In this document: one piece after another, positions 37,517 to 49,090 of the stretch
How positions within the stretch are numbered: position 1 is the first letter of the stretch
Layout: each line of letters opens with the position of its first letter
NCBI GenBank assembly: GCA_051453625.1
Contig: JBOZIK010000001.1
Coordinates: 176,649,730 to 176,713,729, forward strand
Direction of reading: 5' to 3'
DNA length: 64,000 bases
Source: Welwitschia mirabilis
Lineage: Eukaryota > Gnetophyta > Gnetopsida > Welwitschiales
Notes under the pieces: model-generated
What the model was told of the DNA's origin: nothing
What the model saw: the letters and a program-made list of their open reading frames with translations, nothing else
Databases searched by the model: none
Translations under genes and position numbers: made by a program

Positions 37517-39957
37517 ATAACATGCTTATATATATTGGAAGAAGATGTTATAACACTTGATTCTTAATTTGATCCAAGTGTTTAAAATGAGAAATAAGTG
37601 TGATTGTGAAAAAGGTAAAAATTAGAAAGACAAGGTGGGATTTGGGGATATTTTAATATTTAGTTCTTTTAACTTATGTACTTGAAAATTTTTATTTTTT
37701 CATTTTTCTAGGTTCGCTTAGATGACATCTTATTTTTTTGACATTGTCATCCCTTTAAATTTAAATAAAATTTGCAAATTTTCAATAAAAGTAGTCATTA
37801 ATTTAGGTCTTCTATCCTTTGAATTTATGATTAATGTGTTTCCCATTGAATTTAGTGTTTGATTTTCCCTAAATTGTATTTTTTAGCCATGATATTCTAT
37901 GAAAAAAAACATATTCACAAACACAGCTATGTTTCCTATAAAAATACTTATTAATTCATGCCTCAATCCTTACTATAATACATCCAAACCATTGATAAGT
38001 TTGAATGATCTAGTGATCAGATTTTGCTCTTGCATCTATAAAAACCCTTATTTTCCTTTACCCTTCCACTGCCCCCACAAGTCCATTACTCTATTCATGT
38101 TACAACCCATCTTGCGCTTGCTACATAGCTATTTTCTTCTTCTTAAACAAATGTTGTCACTGTCACAACTAATATTGCCATTGGTTATACGTTTCTTACA
38201 TTCTATATATTCTCATAGTCTCCTTGCCTATTTATACATATTCTGTGTAATTAAGGTATGATCCATGCCTTGTACTTTTCAGTTTTTTTTCTTATCTCTT
38301 TCATGAATTAGTTTTTGGAACCTTACTTTCATTACATTTTTTAATCTTAACCTATCTCTCATACGTTCCTTCTTCCTCTTTAGGGTTCTTTTCTTTTCTC
38401 TACTTTTCTTACTAATTTTGTAGAAATATGAGTTGAAAGCAAGGTGCATTCATTAAGGAAGGAATCTTTGGATTCTTTTAAAACATGTTTGCTTTATATT
38501 ACCTCATTAAAATTAAAACCAAAGATTAGAACTATCTACTAAATGGAGGTAATACATTCTATTATCCCAAGAAAGTTTTGAAATTTTACAAGAATGCCAC
38601 TTTTAATGATGACTAACCTTTGGTAATCAATTCATGTATTCAATGCACTTTATTCTTTATATCATTAGTCAATTTTGAAGTAGTCTTAGGAGTAGAACAC
38701 TTAGACCATATTCCATTTTCTTTAAAAAAAAACTTTGAAATATTATTAACACCTTGGATGTAAAGTATTTTCCCAATTGAGAAGGCACTCTACCATGTAA
38801 GGTTTTATACAAAAACCAATTAGCTTTGCTTAGATTTATCATTTATAATGTTTTATATACATTGCATGTCACTGATACTTACAGCAGTCATTTAGATCTT
38901 ATTAGAATAGTCCACGATAATAAGCCCTTTGACATAGTAAAATTGTTGTTTAGAACCATTATAAACCATGTAGGACATAAGAGTAACTTTTTTTTTTTTT
39001 TTTTGACTTTTTCATTTCAAATATCATTTGTGATAACCTTTAATAGACATTAAATTGCGAAGGTTTGGAAGATCCTATATAGAAACTATCACATCTTATA
39101 AGATTATCCAAGTTCAAAAGTACCAAAATATTGATTAAATTCTAAAGTAGTAACAAGAATAGTAAAAATAGCAACAAGAGTAGCATAAGGAAGAAATTTA
39201 CTATGATCCTTTTTTCATTTATTCTATTCCTCCTTATGTAACTCCATATGTACCTCTAATAATATGTCATAAAGGTAAGGAACCTATTGTAGAGTATTTT
39301 CATCCCTCTCCTTCTTCTCATTTTCCTTAATATTTCCATTTTTCTTATTCTTCACCTAATGAAACATTTTTGGAATAGGTACTAAAAAAGAATAATAATT
39401 GAATCGACAAGTTATAAGAAAAAATGAAAAAAATTGCCAAGCATAAAAAAGATATATCATGTAAGTAAAGAAAATAGGTGAGAAACTAGAATGTTTAGTC
39501 TTTGGTAGAATATCTTTTGAGTAAAAATTACATTTTTTGTATGCATTTAGGGATATTTTAGTATTTTTAAGTATGTTGTAATAAAATGTTTCGCATCATA
39601 ATTTAATGGGTTATTAAGTATTTAAAGTGTTTGCATCAGAGTGATTTTTTAGCTTGTATTATAAAATGGCATGTAATGAAAAATTCTTTTTTTAAAAAGT
39701 TTTGACTTATTCTCAAAATAATTGTATTGAAATTTTTCTATGTCTGTAAGGTTAAATTTCAATTTTGGTTAGGAGTTGTGACATCCATTTTTCTAGAATT
39801 TTTCTGATTTTGATGCCTTATTTGTTAAAAGTTGATTAAGAGTTTTCAAAAAGTTATCAATTTTATAGTCAAATATTTTTCTCAAATAACCTTTCTATGT
39901 TTATCATTTCTTTATTAAATTTTTGCTAAGAGACTAGTAAGAGTCTAGTTGAGAGTG

Positions 39958-41308
39958 TGTTTACATGCAAAAATTAACATTCAGAGCAAGTATGTTTGAT
40001 TAAATTAGCTTAGTTGAAGATATTAAAATAGTTATTTTATCATAAGAATATATCTTCTACACTTGTTATCATGAATTGTGAAATTATGAACTTTTTCATG
40101 ACATTTTTAGGTTAATTTCTGCTTTCTAAAATACATGGTACAAAATGAAGGAATTCCATTTGAAAAGGTAGACATCATCATCTAGGTCAGAGGCACTATC
40201 AGTATTTTAGGATAGAATGAGTCCAAAGCTACATGCTTACATCTTCATGGGAAGTTAATCATATTCAACTTACAATATTATTAGAAATTAAATTAGAAAT
40301 AATCATCAACCTCAATGATACATGGCAGAAGCACAAAGTGATAGATCACAATGACACATGATATTGACGAGTATGAAGATATGGAAGACACATGGCAATA
40401 GCATCCAATGGCAATAACATCATTATCCAAGGCCATGTCATCACCACTTTTTTTAAGGGAAAAAATTCCTTTTAAAAACTATGTCACAATGATTATAATC
40501 TTCTCCATATGTAACTACCTAAAAGTCTAACCCCTTTACGTAACTGCCATTACCCACTGTAGGCCAAAGAGTCCTAAGCATTCACTCATCTATAAAAAGG
40601 TCTTATGCCCTCATTGTTAAGAATATTTGATTGGAAAAATGTAATGGAAATACTTGGAGAATTAGGATGTCATGGCTTTCTATGCACCCCTCTTAAGAGC
40701 AAATTTATTCTAAGGGTAGTTTGAGAAGTTTGTTTTAGCTTCATCTTCTTCTTCTTAAGAGCAAATTTTTTCATTTTTTTAATTTTTAGTGCATGTTAAC
40801 ATGGTATTTTTAATCTTTAGGTGAAACTACATTATTAAATTCTACACTAAGTAAATTCTCTAAGTTAACTATTGGTTATAGTCACTGTTATGTTATAGAT
40901 CTTGAGTATAATTTTCCTTACTTTCTATGTTCATGAAGGGCTATGAAGGATCAAGTGGCTATTAAATTTACCAATACTCATGTGGTAAATGAGATTATGT
41001 CATCATGCTTGAGCCATTACAACTTGATAGTATGAGCTTATGTTTCAAGAATTATAGGATACCATTAGAGTGAATTTGAATTGTTCAAGAAGTTTATCTA
41101 GACCTTTGGAGCATGGTCATTTCCCTATTTCATCAAAAATTCTCAAAATCTTGGTTTTATATTTATTTTATTTTCATTGCAAGATTATTAATGTTATGTT
41201 AGTGTTATTATCTCAAATATCCTTGTTAAAGAACGATGGTGGATGCTTACCTAATTTTTATTGATGTTTACAACCACTACAATGAATAACATAATTTGAT
41301 TATGAATA
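39958..41308 (+). repeat. 3' LTR of nested element 2
   Basis: 1351 bp, partner of 32269-33615, followed by GTGTG (41309-41313), the mutated right copy of the target duplication. The Tekay/Del LTR resumes at 41314. Confidence 0.85.
40591..40600 (+). promoter_or_regulatory. TATA box in the 3' LTR of nested element 2
   Basis: TATAAAAAGG at the same LTR position where the 5' LTR has lost it. If any LTR of this element can still start transcription, it is this one, reading outward into 41314 and beyond. Confidence 0.55.
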
Positions 41309-43440
41309 GTGTGTTTTCACATCAATGGTATAGCTTTCTTGTATTGTCAAGCGAAAGGAATTTTGCATACACATGAAAAAAACTCATTTAGAACTCATTA
41401 CATCAAGCCATGTTATAACATAATAAGATTATTCTTAGTAATTTCTTTAACATGAATGCATTTTCATTTATATATATATATATATGTATACACATATATT
41501 TATTCATTTATTAATGTTAAAATGTAGATAATTTTATATTCAATAATTCAAAGAAACATGGTATACCCATCAATAATGTCAAATATTCAATGGAAAAACA
41601 TAAGATATTAAAGAAATATTATGATTTTAATAATCAACGTTCTTATTATTTCTAGGTATAATGTTTGGTACTTATGTTATAATGATGAATATTTTTATTA
41701 CACATGTATTTTTTAAAGTAAAAAAATATTAACTTGAGGCATGATCAAATAGTTAATAAGGGGAAAACATTTCACCTGAAAAAAGAAAATTAAAAAAAAA
41801 AAGTCTTAGGTTATAAGAATAAAAGCTTCTACAATAATGACAAAGAACAACCTATTCCTATTAAAAGAATTACATCTTCTAGCAATATTAATAATAATTA
41901 TTCACATACTATCCTTATTTGTATTTAAGGCATGCTATTTAATTAAAATATTTTTGAAATTCTAATGAGCTCGTTCTTTATTTATGAATTATAGGATGGT
42001 TGAATGTGTTACTAAGATGGTGGCTAATCAATCTTATCCATAATAGTGCAAATTCCTAAACTCCTAGGTAAAAGAGACTGTGTACCTCATTGAATCCTAC
42101 TCTTTGACTCTATACATTTCTTCGTTTCATGGCTTTAATAGGGATAGATGTTTGAAATATTCTTTGATATAAATATATGAATCTATTCTAAACACACTTG
42201 ACATGTAGGTGAATCAATCCAATGATACATGGGGTTCTAATGGCCTTGTTATCATACATTTCTTTCTACTTTTCTTTTATGCTTATTCTTATGCATGACA
42301 GCTTGATATTTTTTAAGATTGAAATATAGTTAAGTTCTTCATTTAATAAAGGTTATTAGAATTCAAGACATACCCTATATGTTAAATTTTTTGTGATTTC
42401 TTATTTGATTTTATAACTTTATATGATAATTATAATAGGTTGATTTTATTAATGTGTAGATCATAGGATACCCTTTTATAAAAATTATCTAATAGTATAG
42501 TGCTTAAGATAAATTCTATAAATATTACCATGTTTGCTACTAGAATATCCATTTAGAATTTTCTTTACATTATGGATTTAATGATATGTATTTACATTCT
42601 CAATTATAGTCACTTTTCTTAATTAATTTTATGCCATGGATGATTATGTCTTCTAGTAAGTGTATTAAATTTCTTTATTTGGAAATTATATTTAAGTTTA
42701 CCTGATATATGACTACATCTTCTACAATGTATATTGTATTCCTTATGTTTGATAGTTATTCTTCATCTATACTAGGAATGATTATGTCTCCTATGAAGTA
42801 TGTTGCATTCACTAGTTGGCATTTACTTTACTCACTTAAAGCTATATCATCACTAAAAATTTAATCTCTAAAATTTTAATCTCATCCATAATGATGAGTT
42901 TTACCATTTGATGTGCTTGGGACTGGCTTTACTGACTAATGTACTAGGTATACCTATCTATACGAGGTAACATTTCATACTTATTTTTAATGATAACTTC
43001 ATAAAATTAAATGTTTTATTAGTTAGTTGATTATCAAACACTATGTATTTTCTATCTTGTACTATGACTTGATGTGAGTTCTTTGACTTTTTTTTCTTAG
43101 TGATCTTTAATATTAACATCACCTAGGTTGATTTCTTAAGATTTTACTTATAAGTGCTTTTAGAGTAATCATAGAAAATAAGGTCTGCAAATATGAGATC
43201 TTGGGATCACCCAAACTACTTAATGTTCATACTAATGGTTTTACAATGTAATGATGTGGTCTTGATCGGAGATGATTAGTAATGTTGCACATATGTAAAT
43301 TTGTAGAGGAAAACTTGTATTGAACTATGACTAATATCATGTTCTCTATTATTTGATTCAAGAATTTATCTGGGAATTAGATATACTACTAAGATTAGTT
43401 AATAAAAAGAAAAAAATGGATGTGGAATTTTAGGGACATG

Positions 43441-44428
43441 ATTATTGATTTACCCATAAGGTATTTGATCATATTAAATTACATAAGATTGATCACATTG
43501 AATTAGATAAGATTTATCATTGATAAGTTGGATTGAGATTGAGGGATACATAAGACTAATATGTAAATGATGAATAAATCATATTTATGACACATGTAAC
43601 TCCTTAGGATGAGTAATTTTCTTATTTTAATTAGCAAGGTTAATTACATATATCATTTTATTATGCAAGTTACTTCTAAATCCTTCATAGGATCATAAGC
43701 ATACTTGATCCATTTAAAACATGAATTGAATGATGTGTAATATGCATTAGAAGAATAATTATTTTTATATGCACAAAATTAAAATTATCATGTATCATAA
43801 TGAGATAACATTTTCCAATTCCAATGAATAATAAAATAAATATTTGATGAATTAAGTACTTCTGCAAACATCAAGAAGAATAAAAATCATTATAGAGTGA
43901 AATGTACATATTCGCCCTTCTTAGGTTATGGATAAGATGACTGTACTTAATCACATGCTAATTAATTCAAGATCCATCAAATTGTTCACTATAAAACACA
44001 AGAAATAAAATGTCATAGTTGGATTTAGTACACTTAAATTTTATTTACTAATTTTACCAACTACATTAACCATTTGTGTTTATTGAATATTTTTAATTTT
44101 TATACTTAGATAAGATACATATATAAATGAGTAAAGTCAAGATGTTCTATGCCATTTGCGTAAATGTTTTTATCATTATTTTATTTTTCTTGAATTCTTA
44201 ATTTAATAATTTTACAATGTAAATTGAATGCTGTTATAGAAATGGAGTTCATTAATTTTAATATTTAGATATTTTTTATTTATTCCTTTCTCTTCTTTAA
44301 AAAATTCATAAATGAATTATTAATATGATATTTAATCAGAAGTACAAAAATTATGAAAAATTAGTAAAAATAAAGATGAATTACTTAAAAAAATTGTAGA
44401 TTTATCTAAAATTCAAAACTAAGAATAA
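43441..44428. other. AT-rich spacer with a 24-bp tandem pair
   Basis: Two 24-bp units (43465-43488 and 43489-43512) of the form ttgatca-att-aatta-ataaga. Otherwise no coding or repeat signal is seen. The longest open stretch, on the minus strand at 43685-43867, looks like chance. Confidence 0.45.
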
Positions 44429-44683
44429 TGTATAGGAAGGATTTTTGTTATGTGTTTTTCATTTTCTTTATTTGTAGTATCATGGAAATGCCCATTTTCC
44501 ACGTTTGATTATTTATTTTCATGTTGATTTTAGTTATGTGCCATATTTTGTGGATCTGGTCCAGCTTTATTAGATTGTTTTATAATATTTATATGTAACT
44601 TATTAATGAAATTATTTGACCTTGCATCTCCTTGATCAAATCTTTGAGCTTCCTATTTCTTCTCTTGTACTTCTGTCCTTTCA
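44429..44683 (+). repeat. 5' LTR of the copia-like element
   Basis: 255 bp from TGTATAGG to CTTTCA, aligned with 46991-47255. Confidence 0.75.
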
Positions 44684-44684
44684 G

Positions 44685-44698
44685 TTGGTATTAAAGCA
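44685..44698 (+). promoter_or_regulatory. Primer-binding site of the copia-like element
   Basis: TTGGTATTAAAGCA matches TTGGTATCAGAGCA with two transitions (one CpA to TpA). It lies one base after the LTR. Confidence 0.8.
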
Positions 44699-45399
44699 TT
44701 TAGGGGGAGAGTATCTCACTTCATAATAGCCTTTACGACCCAATATGACCTAAGAGTTTCTACATCTTACAAGTTGATTGGTGGGCCTTTTTGAAAACTC
44801 CATTGTTTTGAAAAACTATACATTTGGAGGATATGTACAAGAAGGAAAGGATGTGTTCCATAGTGATGCTCATAGCTATATCAACATCATTCCTAATTGT
44901 CCTACTGACATTAATATTTTTGTTTTATTTTGCATTCATGCTTTGTGTCAAGTGTGTTTGATGGAGTTTCTATAAGCTCTTTCCACTTAAATATACAAAT
45001 CTTTGATTTGAAGCTACATTTAACATCTTAAAATACAAAATCAGAAAATCAAAAAATAAAGAAATATAGAATAATGGACAGAAAAAGGGGAACTTAGAAG
45101 AAGGATTACTCCCTTCTCACCTTTTCTCAAATTCAATCTGTAACTTTTCAAACCCTAGTATTAGGTTCTTAAAAAAAGATACTACACCATTAGTAGAGAA
45201 AGTGAAAAGAAAATAAGATCTCAAAAGATCTCTGGTATGTGCATAACACCACCATAGAAGGCTCACATAAATCCATTTGAAGATCAATAAAACCTTTGCC
45301 CATAAGAATTAATTTCAAAGTTATCACTACTAGAAGCTTTACATAGAATATCATTTTGTCATTTTTATTTGATATCTTTGAAATGTAGGCTTTTAGAAT

Positions 45400-45672
45400 T
45401 TGACTTCTTTCATTGAAATTCTCTACAAGAAAAGAGCGAAAATCATTGTTATGAAGTTTTTTAGGTTCTTCAAGTTGAAGGTAGTACTCACAGAGGAGGA
45501 TTTGCTACATGAGGAAGGTGTAGCAAATTCCATCAGGGAATTAATTAAACCACTAAATTGTTCTTTACAAGTGAAATGGTGGTGTGTTACTTTTTTAGAG
45601 AATTATGTGTTTATAAAAGAAGTTAGCAACTTTGCTTATCGTTTTTCTATTTTTTTCCCATTTATCCCCTAA
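45400..45672 (+). other. Open stretch of 90 codons, unidentified
   Basis: An open frame from ATG 45400 to a stop at 45670-45672, between the primer site and the gag remnant. It has a short basic lead and a mid-part reading EEDLLHEEGV. I do not recognise it. It may be a gag leader fossil or chance. Confidence 0.25.
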
Positions 45673-46029
45673 AGCCTATGTCTTAAAACTTTCCCATTTT
45701 TATAACTTATTAAATCTTAATAAAAATAGGCTTTTTACTTTTATTTTTTTTCTTATCTCTTAAAATTTATTATTCAAGGCATTTTTTTCCTTCAAAAACT
45801 TGTAAAGAAAAGTAATGAAATAAATATTTTATGAGGGGTGAGGAAGAGTAAAAGGGCATATATTTTTACCCTTACATTTATGGTATACTCTAAAAGAAAT
45901 TATCTTAAAATTACCAATTGCTATCCTAGGTCAATAAATGCTACTAAAATTGATGATTGTGAAGCTTAAGATTAAAAAGCATTATCATTAATTGGTCTCA
46001 ATCTTGAATATGATTATCTTCATCATATT

Positions 46030-46472
46030 GATTTAAGCAAAACATCAAATGAAGTATGAAATCAATTAAACAAGCTCATTGGATCTAATAAAAAAGAAGC
46101 TAAGCAAGATTTAAAACACTAGTTATACAGCTTAAAATTAACAGAATTAGAAAATATGAATCAACATATCAATTATTTCTAGACCTCATAGACTCAACTT
46201 ATAGTTGTAAATCATAAAGTACATGATAATGATGCAAAAGCTATTTTATTAAGAAGTCTCCCATCATTATACAAATATATTGTTTTCACCTTAAAAAAGA
46301 TCCCTTATTCTCTAGAAGGCATAATTTCAACTTTGCTTGATGAGGTAAGAAAGATGAATTAAGATAAATGAAATAATTAATTATTAATAAATCAACAAAC
46401 TTTACAAGGCCTCCTAACAAATAAAGAACTTGCTAGTATTGTAAGAAAAGGGGACATATAACATTAAATTAC
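46030..46472 (+). pseudogene. Ty1/copia gag remnant (UBN2 type) with zinc knuckle
   Basis: The frame reads LYSLKLTELENMNQHINYF near 46122-46178, then NDAKAILLRSLPSLYKYIVF near 46230-46290 and ISTLLDEVRKM near 46325-46357. This matches the UBN2 gag family of plant copia elements (M-x-x-H-I-N-x-F, then D-x-x-K-A-I-x-L-L-x-S-L-P). At 46431-46472 is a CCHC knuckle with both first cysteines and the His kept and the last Cys changed to Tyr. It also has a stop between the first two cysteines. Confidence 0.75.
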
Positions 46473-46629
46473 TTTAATCAAGAACATGATATTCTTAATA
46501 ATAAGATAAAATCTATAGTCATGATTGTAGGAGAATATAGTGAATCAAAAACTAAAGAAGAAAATTCACCTACTTAAGAAGAGGTTAAAGTTTCATGTTT
46601 CTGAATAGTGTTCTTTTTTATTTCAATGG

Positions 46630-46729
46630 NNNNNNNNNNNNNNNNNNNNNNNNNNNNNNNNNNNNNNNNNNNNNNNNNNNNNNNNNNNNNNNNNNNNNNN
46701 NNNNNNNNNNNNNNNNNNNNNNNNNNNNN
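46630..46729. other. Assembly gap, 100 N, with identical flanks
   Basis: ttcaatgg on both sides. The length of exactly 100 suggests unknown size. Confidence 0.99.
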
Positions 46730-46732
46730 TTC

Positions 46733-46870
46733 AATGGTTCTTATGATTTTGATACCTTTGTCATGATGATATTTTGGTAGTTTTAGTGATTTCAGTACCT
46801 CCATCATTGATTTAATGTTTTAGTGCTCTGCCGTTGATCTTCTGATGCTCTTTCATCATTTTTAGAACAT
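46733..46870 (+). repeat. Degenerate short repeats before the 3' LTR
   Basis: Phrases of the type ttttggtagttttagtg, cctccatcattgattta and gccgttgat recur at roughly 28-40 bp. They resemble the repeats at 8386-8510. The 100-base gap at 46630-46729 lies at the edge of this repeat. Confidence 0.55.
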
Positions 46871-46990
46871 TAGTGTGTTGTTACTTATGACATCAACTTT
46901 AAGGTATGTGTATGTAAGTTCTTTTTTAGCTTAATGATTCAGCTTTAATGTTAAGGATTTTGCAAGCTCCAATCTTAACATGAAAGGGGG

Positions 46991-47255
46991 TTTTAAAGGA
47001 TATCTAGTAGGCTTTTTTTATTTGCTTTATCTATATTAAATAATTAGTATCATGGGGATGCCATTTACCATGTTTAATTATATATTTTTAAGTTGATTTC
47101 AATTACACTCCATCCTTTGTGGATATAGTCCACCATTATTAGATTATTTTGCAGTATTTATATGCAACTTGTGAATGAAATTATTTAGGCTTGCATATCC
47201 TTGATCAAATCTTTGAGCTCTTTATTTATTTTCTTATGCTTCGATCCTTTTAGTA
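46991..47255 (+). repeat. 3' LTR of the copia-like element, with polypurine tract
   Basis: About 265 bp. The purine tract gaaaggggg (46982-46990) directly precedes it. Confidence 0.75.
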
Positions 47256-48561
47256 CATTTGTGACATTATTTTTAATAAAAATATAAGGTTATTGCTTTC
47301 GATAAAGTAAACAACAATTACCATAAAACCTATAATCAAAGAGTGTTTTGTGTTAAAAATTAAATTTAAAAAGGTACCCCATAATTTGCTAANNNNNNNN
47401 NNTTAAATATAATTAAACTAAAACAAATTTCACCACTAAGAATGGGAAATCACATAGATTATAAATTACATAAATAAGAATGTTTATTACAAATAAAGCA
47501 TGTTTAATTTTGGTAAGAATTAATTATATAACAATATGAATTTATATGAACTCATTGATCATAATAATAAAATACCTATAATGCATTAAATGCATGCCAT
47601 ATTACTGTACTATTAAATTTTTATGTCTATTATATGTAGGCTTTTGTAATTTATCAAATACTTCTTTGATTAAGGTGATTACATCTTATAAGTTAAACTA
47701 TTTGTTTAGCCACTTAATTTTTTCATTTATTTCATGTTTCTCTTATTGGAATATACATTATAAAACTACTAAAAGAAATTTCATATGTGGTTTTCTTGGA
47801 ATATTATATGGACTAATGCTAGAGCATTATTTACCATTAACCTTTTATTTGTGATATTTTTTGAGCTTATTAATAACAAAAAGAAGGAAAACAATTATTT
47901 AGTCAACAAATTCTAGAAAATCATTGATAGCATGGAGAAGATTACAAGAATGATAAATTCCAAATAAGTTATTAATACTAAAATAATTATAACATAATTA
48001 TCCAATTGGATTCATATCTATATCAAATTTCACTTATATAAAACATAGTTAAGTAATTTCTGCACTTATGAAATCTTGAATGTAGGTAAAAATTTGAATA
48101 TCAAACTTCTTCTAAGACATAGTATATATAGAATTAAAGTTTATTCATTAATATTTACAATATTTTAAAGCAAAAGTACTTTCTTTATTATGAGGGATAA
48201 GAAGGAGAAATTGCAATAACCATGATGACTTAAAGATGTTTTTTAAATGAGGCATGACAAGATGCCATTTTGTAAAAGATATTATAATAATCTAATAAGA
48301 AGTCTTGCAAGTCCTTTCATTTTAATATTTATTATTAAAAAAATGAAAACCACTTTTTCATTAAAGTGTTATAAAAGATATTAAAGATGACAACATCTTC
48401 ATAACATGAAACAAGATTATAAAGCTAAGAGATGAAATAGATCAATCATACTATATGTTTAGGTATAAAAACTAAAATAGGTAAAATTTCCCACTATTTG
48501 TTTTTATTTTATCTAGAAATGAAATAAAATGACTATTTTCAACCTAAACTACACATCCATT
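47256..48561. other. AT-rich stretch, nothing firm
   Basis: Contains a 10-base gap (47393-47402). The sequence from about 48455 may be a further decayed unit of the array that follows. No gene is recognised, and the open stretch 47594-47854 has no familiar motif. Confidence 0.4.
47393..47402. other. Assembly gap, 10 N
   Basis: Short gap in AT-rich DNA. Confidence 0.99.
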
Positions 48562-49090
48562 CTATTTTTGGACTTGAAAATGAAATAGCTAGAATTTCCT
48601 GCTATTACTATTTAGTGCAAGATAATAAAAAAATGAAGCTTTAGAGGTTAAGGTCTACTAAATAGTAAAATTTTACATTTAATATAAAATCAAGCTATTT
48701 TTGGACTTGAAACTCAAATAACTAGAATTTTTCACTATTACAGTTAAGTGTAAAACAATAAAAGGCACTAACAAAGAAGGTTCACTAAGTAGTAAAAAGG
48801 TACATCTAATATACAATCATGATCTTTTAAGACTTAAAAATAAAATAGTTAAAATTTTCCACAATTACTATTGAGTGCAAGATAATAAAAAAGGTACTTA
48901 CAAAGAATAAGATTCATTAAATAATTCAAATCTACATGTAATATACAACTAAGAAAAGAATAATAATATGACATATCTAGAATATATGTGAAATGGTATT
49001 AAGATCTCAATATTCTTTGTTGAGTGCAAGATAATGAAGAATGTAATCACAAAAATCAAGGTAGTGAAAAGATACACATAATATACAACC
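48562..49090. repeat. Tandem array with a unit of about 130 bp
   Basis: Four units: 48562-48694, 48695-48821, 48822-48950 and 48951-49090. Shared blocks are ggacttgaaa, agctagaattt, ttgagtgcaagataataaa, a tagtaaaa-type block, and acat-taatatacaa at the unit end. Unit divergence is high. Weaker matches extend on both sides (about 48455 and 49200). It lies downstream of the eRF1 pseudogene on the minus strand. Confidence 0.75.

Larger units (their letters stand above)
32269..41308 (+). mobile_element. Athila/Tat-lineage LTR element nested in the Tekay/Del 3' LTR, gag only
   Basis: LTRs are 32269-33615 and 39958-41308 (about 1.35 kb each). A decayed Athila/Tat primer site follows the first, and agactagtaagagtctag precedes the second as in nested element 1. 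The interior has gag remnants (about 34200-36780) and then an AT-rich untranslated-like stretch. No protease, RT or integrase can be read between 36790 and 39957. The LTRs resemble those of nested element 1 in layout and many short blocks, so the two are subfamilies of one family. A five-base target duplication is present. Confidence 0.8.
10365..43440 (+). mobile_element. Tekay/Del-type Ty3/gypsy element with 4.8-kb LTRs and two nested insertions
   Basis: The 5' LTR is 10365-15163. Then follow an initiator tRNA-Met primer site (15167), gag, and, after the first nested element, RT, RNase H, integrase and chromodomain remnants. The 3' LTR begins at about 26932 and ends near 43440. The 3' LTR repeats the blocks of the 5' LTR in order. 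It is longer because a part of about 3 kb is present twice and because a second element is inserted at 32269-41308. Very long LTRs and the tail reading RWRNHYPDE after integrase are typical of the Tekay/Del chromovirus lineage. All coding parts are broken. Confidence 0.85.
26932..43440 (+). repeat. 3' LTR of the Tekay/Del-type element, internally duplicated and split by nested element 2
   Basis: Starts after a purine-rich string (gtagggagaacg, about 26926-26937). LTR sequence is 26932-32268 and again 41314-43440. The 5' part (26932-28300) occurs once. The middle and right parts occur twice, as 28500-31512 and as 31513-32268 plus 41314-43440. A gap of 984 bases (29605-30588) hides part of the first copy. 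Total LTR length here is about 7.5 kb against 4.8 kb for the 5' LTR. Confidence 0.8.
44429..47255 (+). mobile_element. Short copia-like LTR element with UBN2-type gag
   Basis: LTRs of about 255-265 bp (44429-44683 and 46991-47255) share tatcatgg-gatgcc, then gtggat-tggtcca and cttgatcaaatctttgagct. A primer site follows the first and a purine tract precedes the second. The interior has a copia gag remnant and no RT or integrase, so the element was non-autonomous or deleted. A 100-base gap interrupts it. Short repeats before the 3' LTR and the gaatgcccat-like block in the LTR link it to the 6268-9000 element. Confidence 0.8.

Noticed and set aside
37899-38261. 120-codon hydrophobic open frame in nested element 2, as a possible envelope-like protein
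   Set aside because: No signal for a known domain. It lies in AT-rich, T-rich untranslated-like DNA where Leu/Ile/Phe-rich frames arise by chance, and the matching region of nested element 1 is not open.
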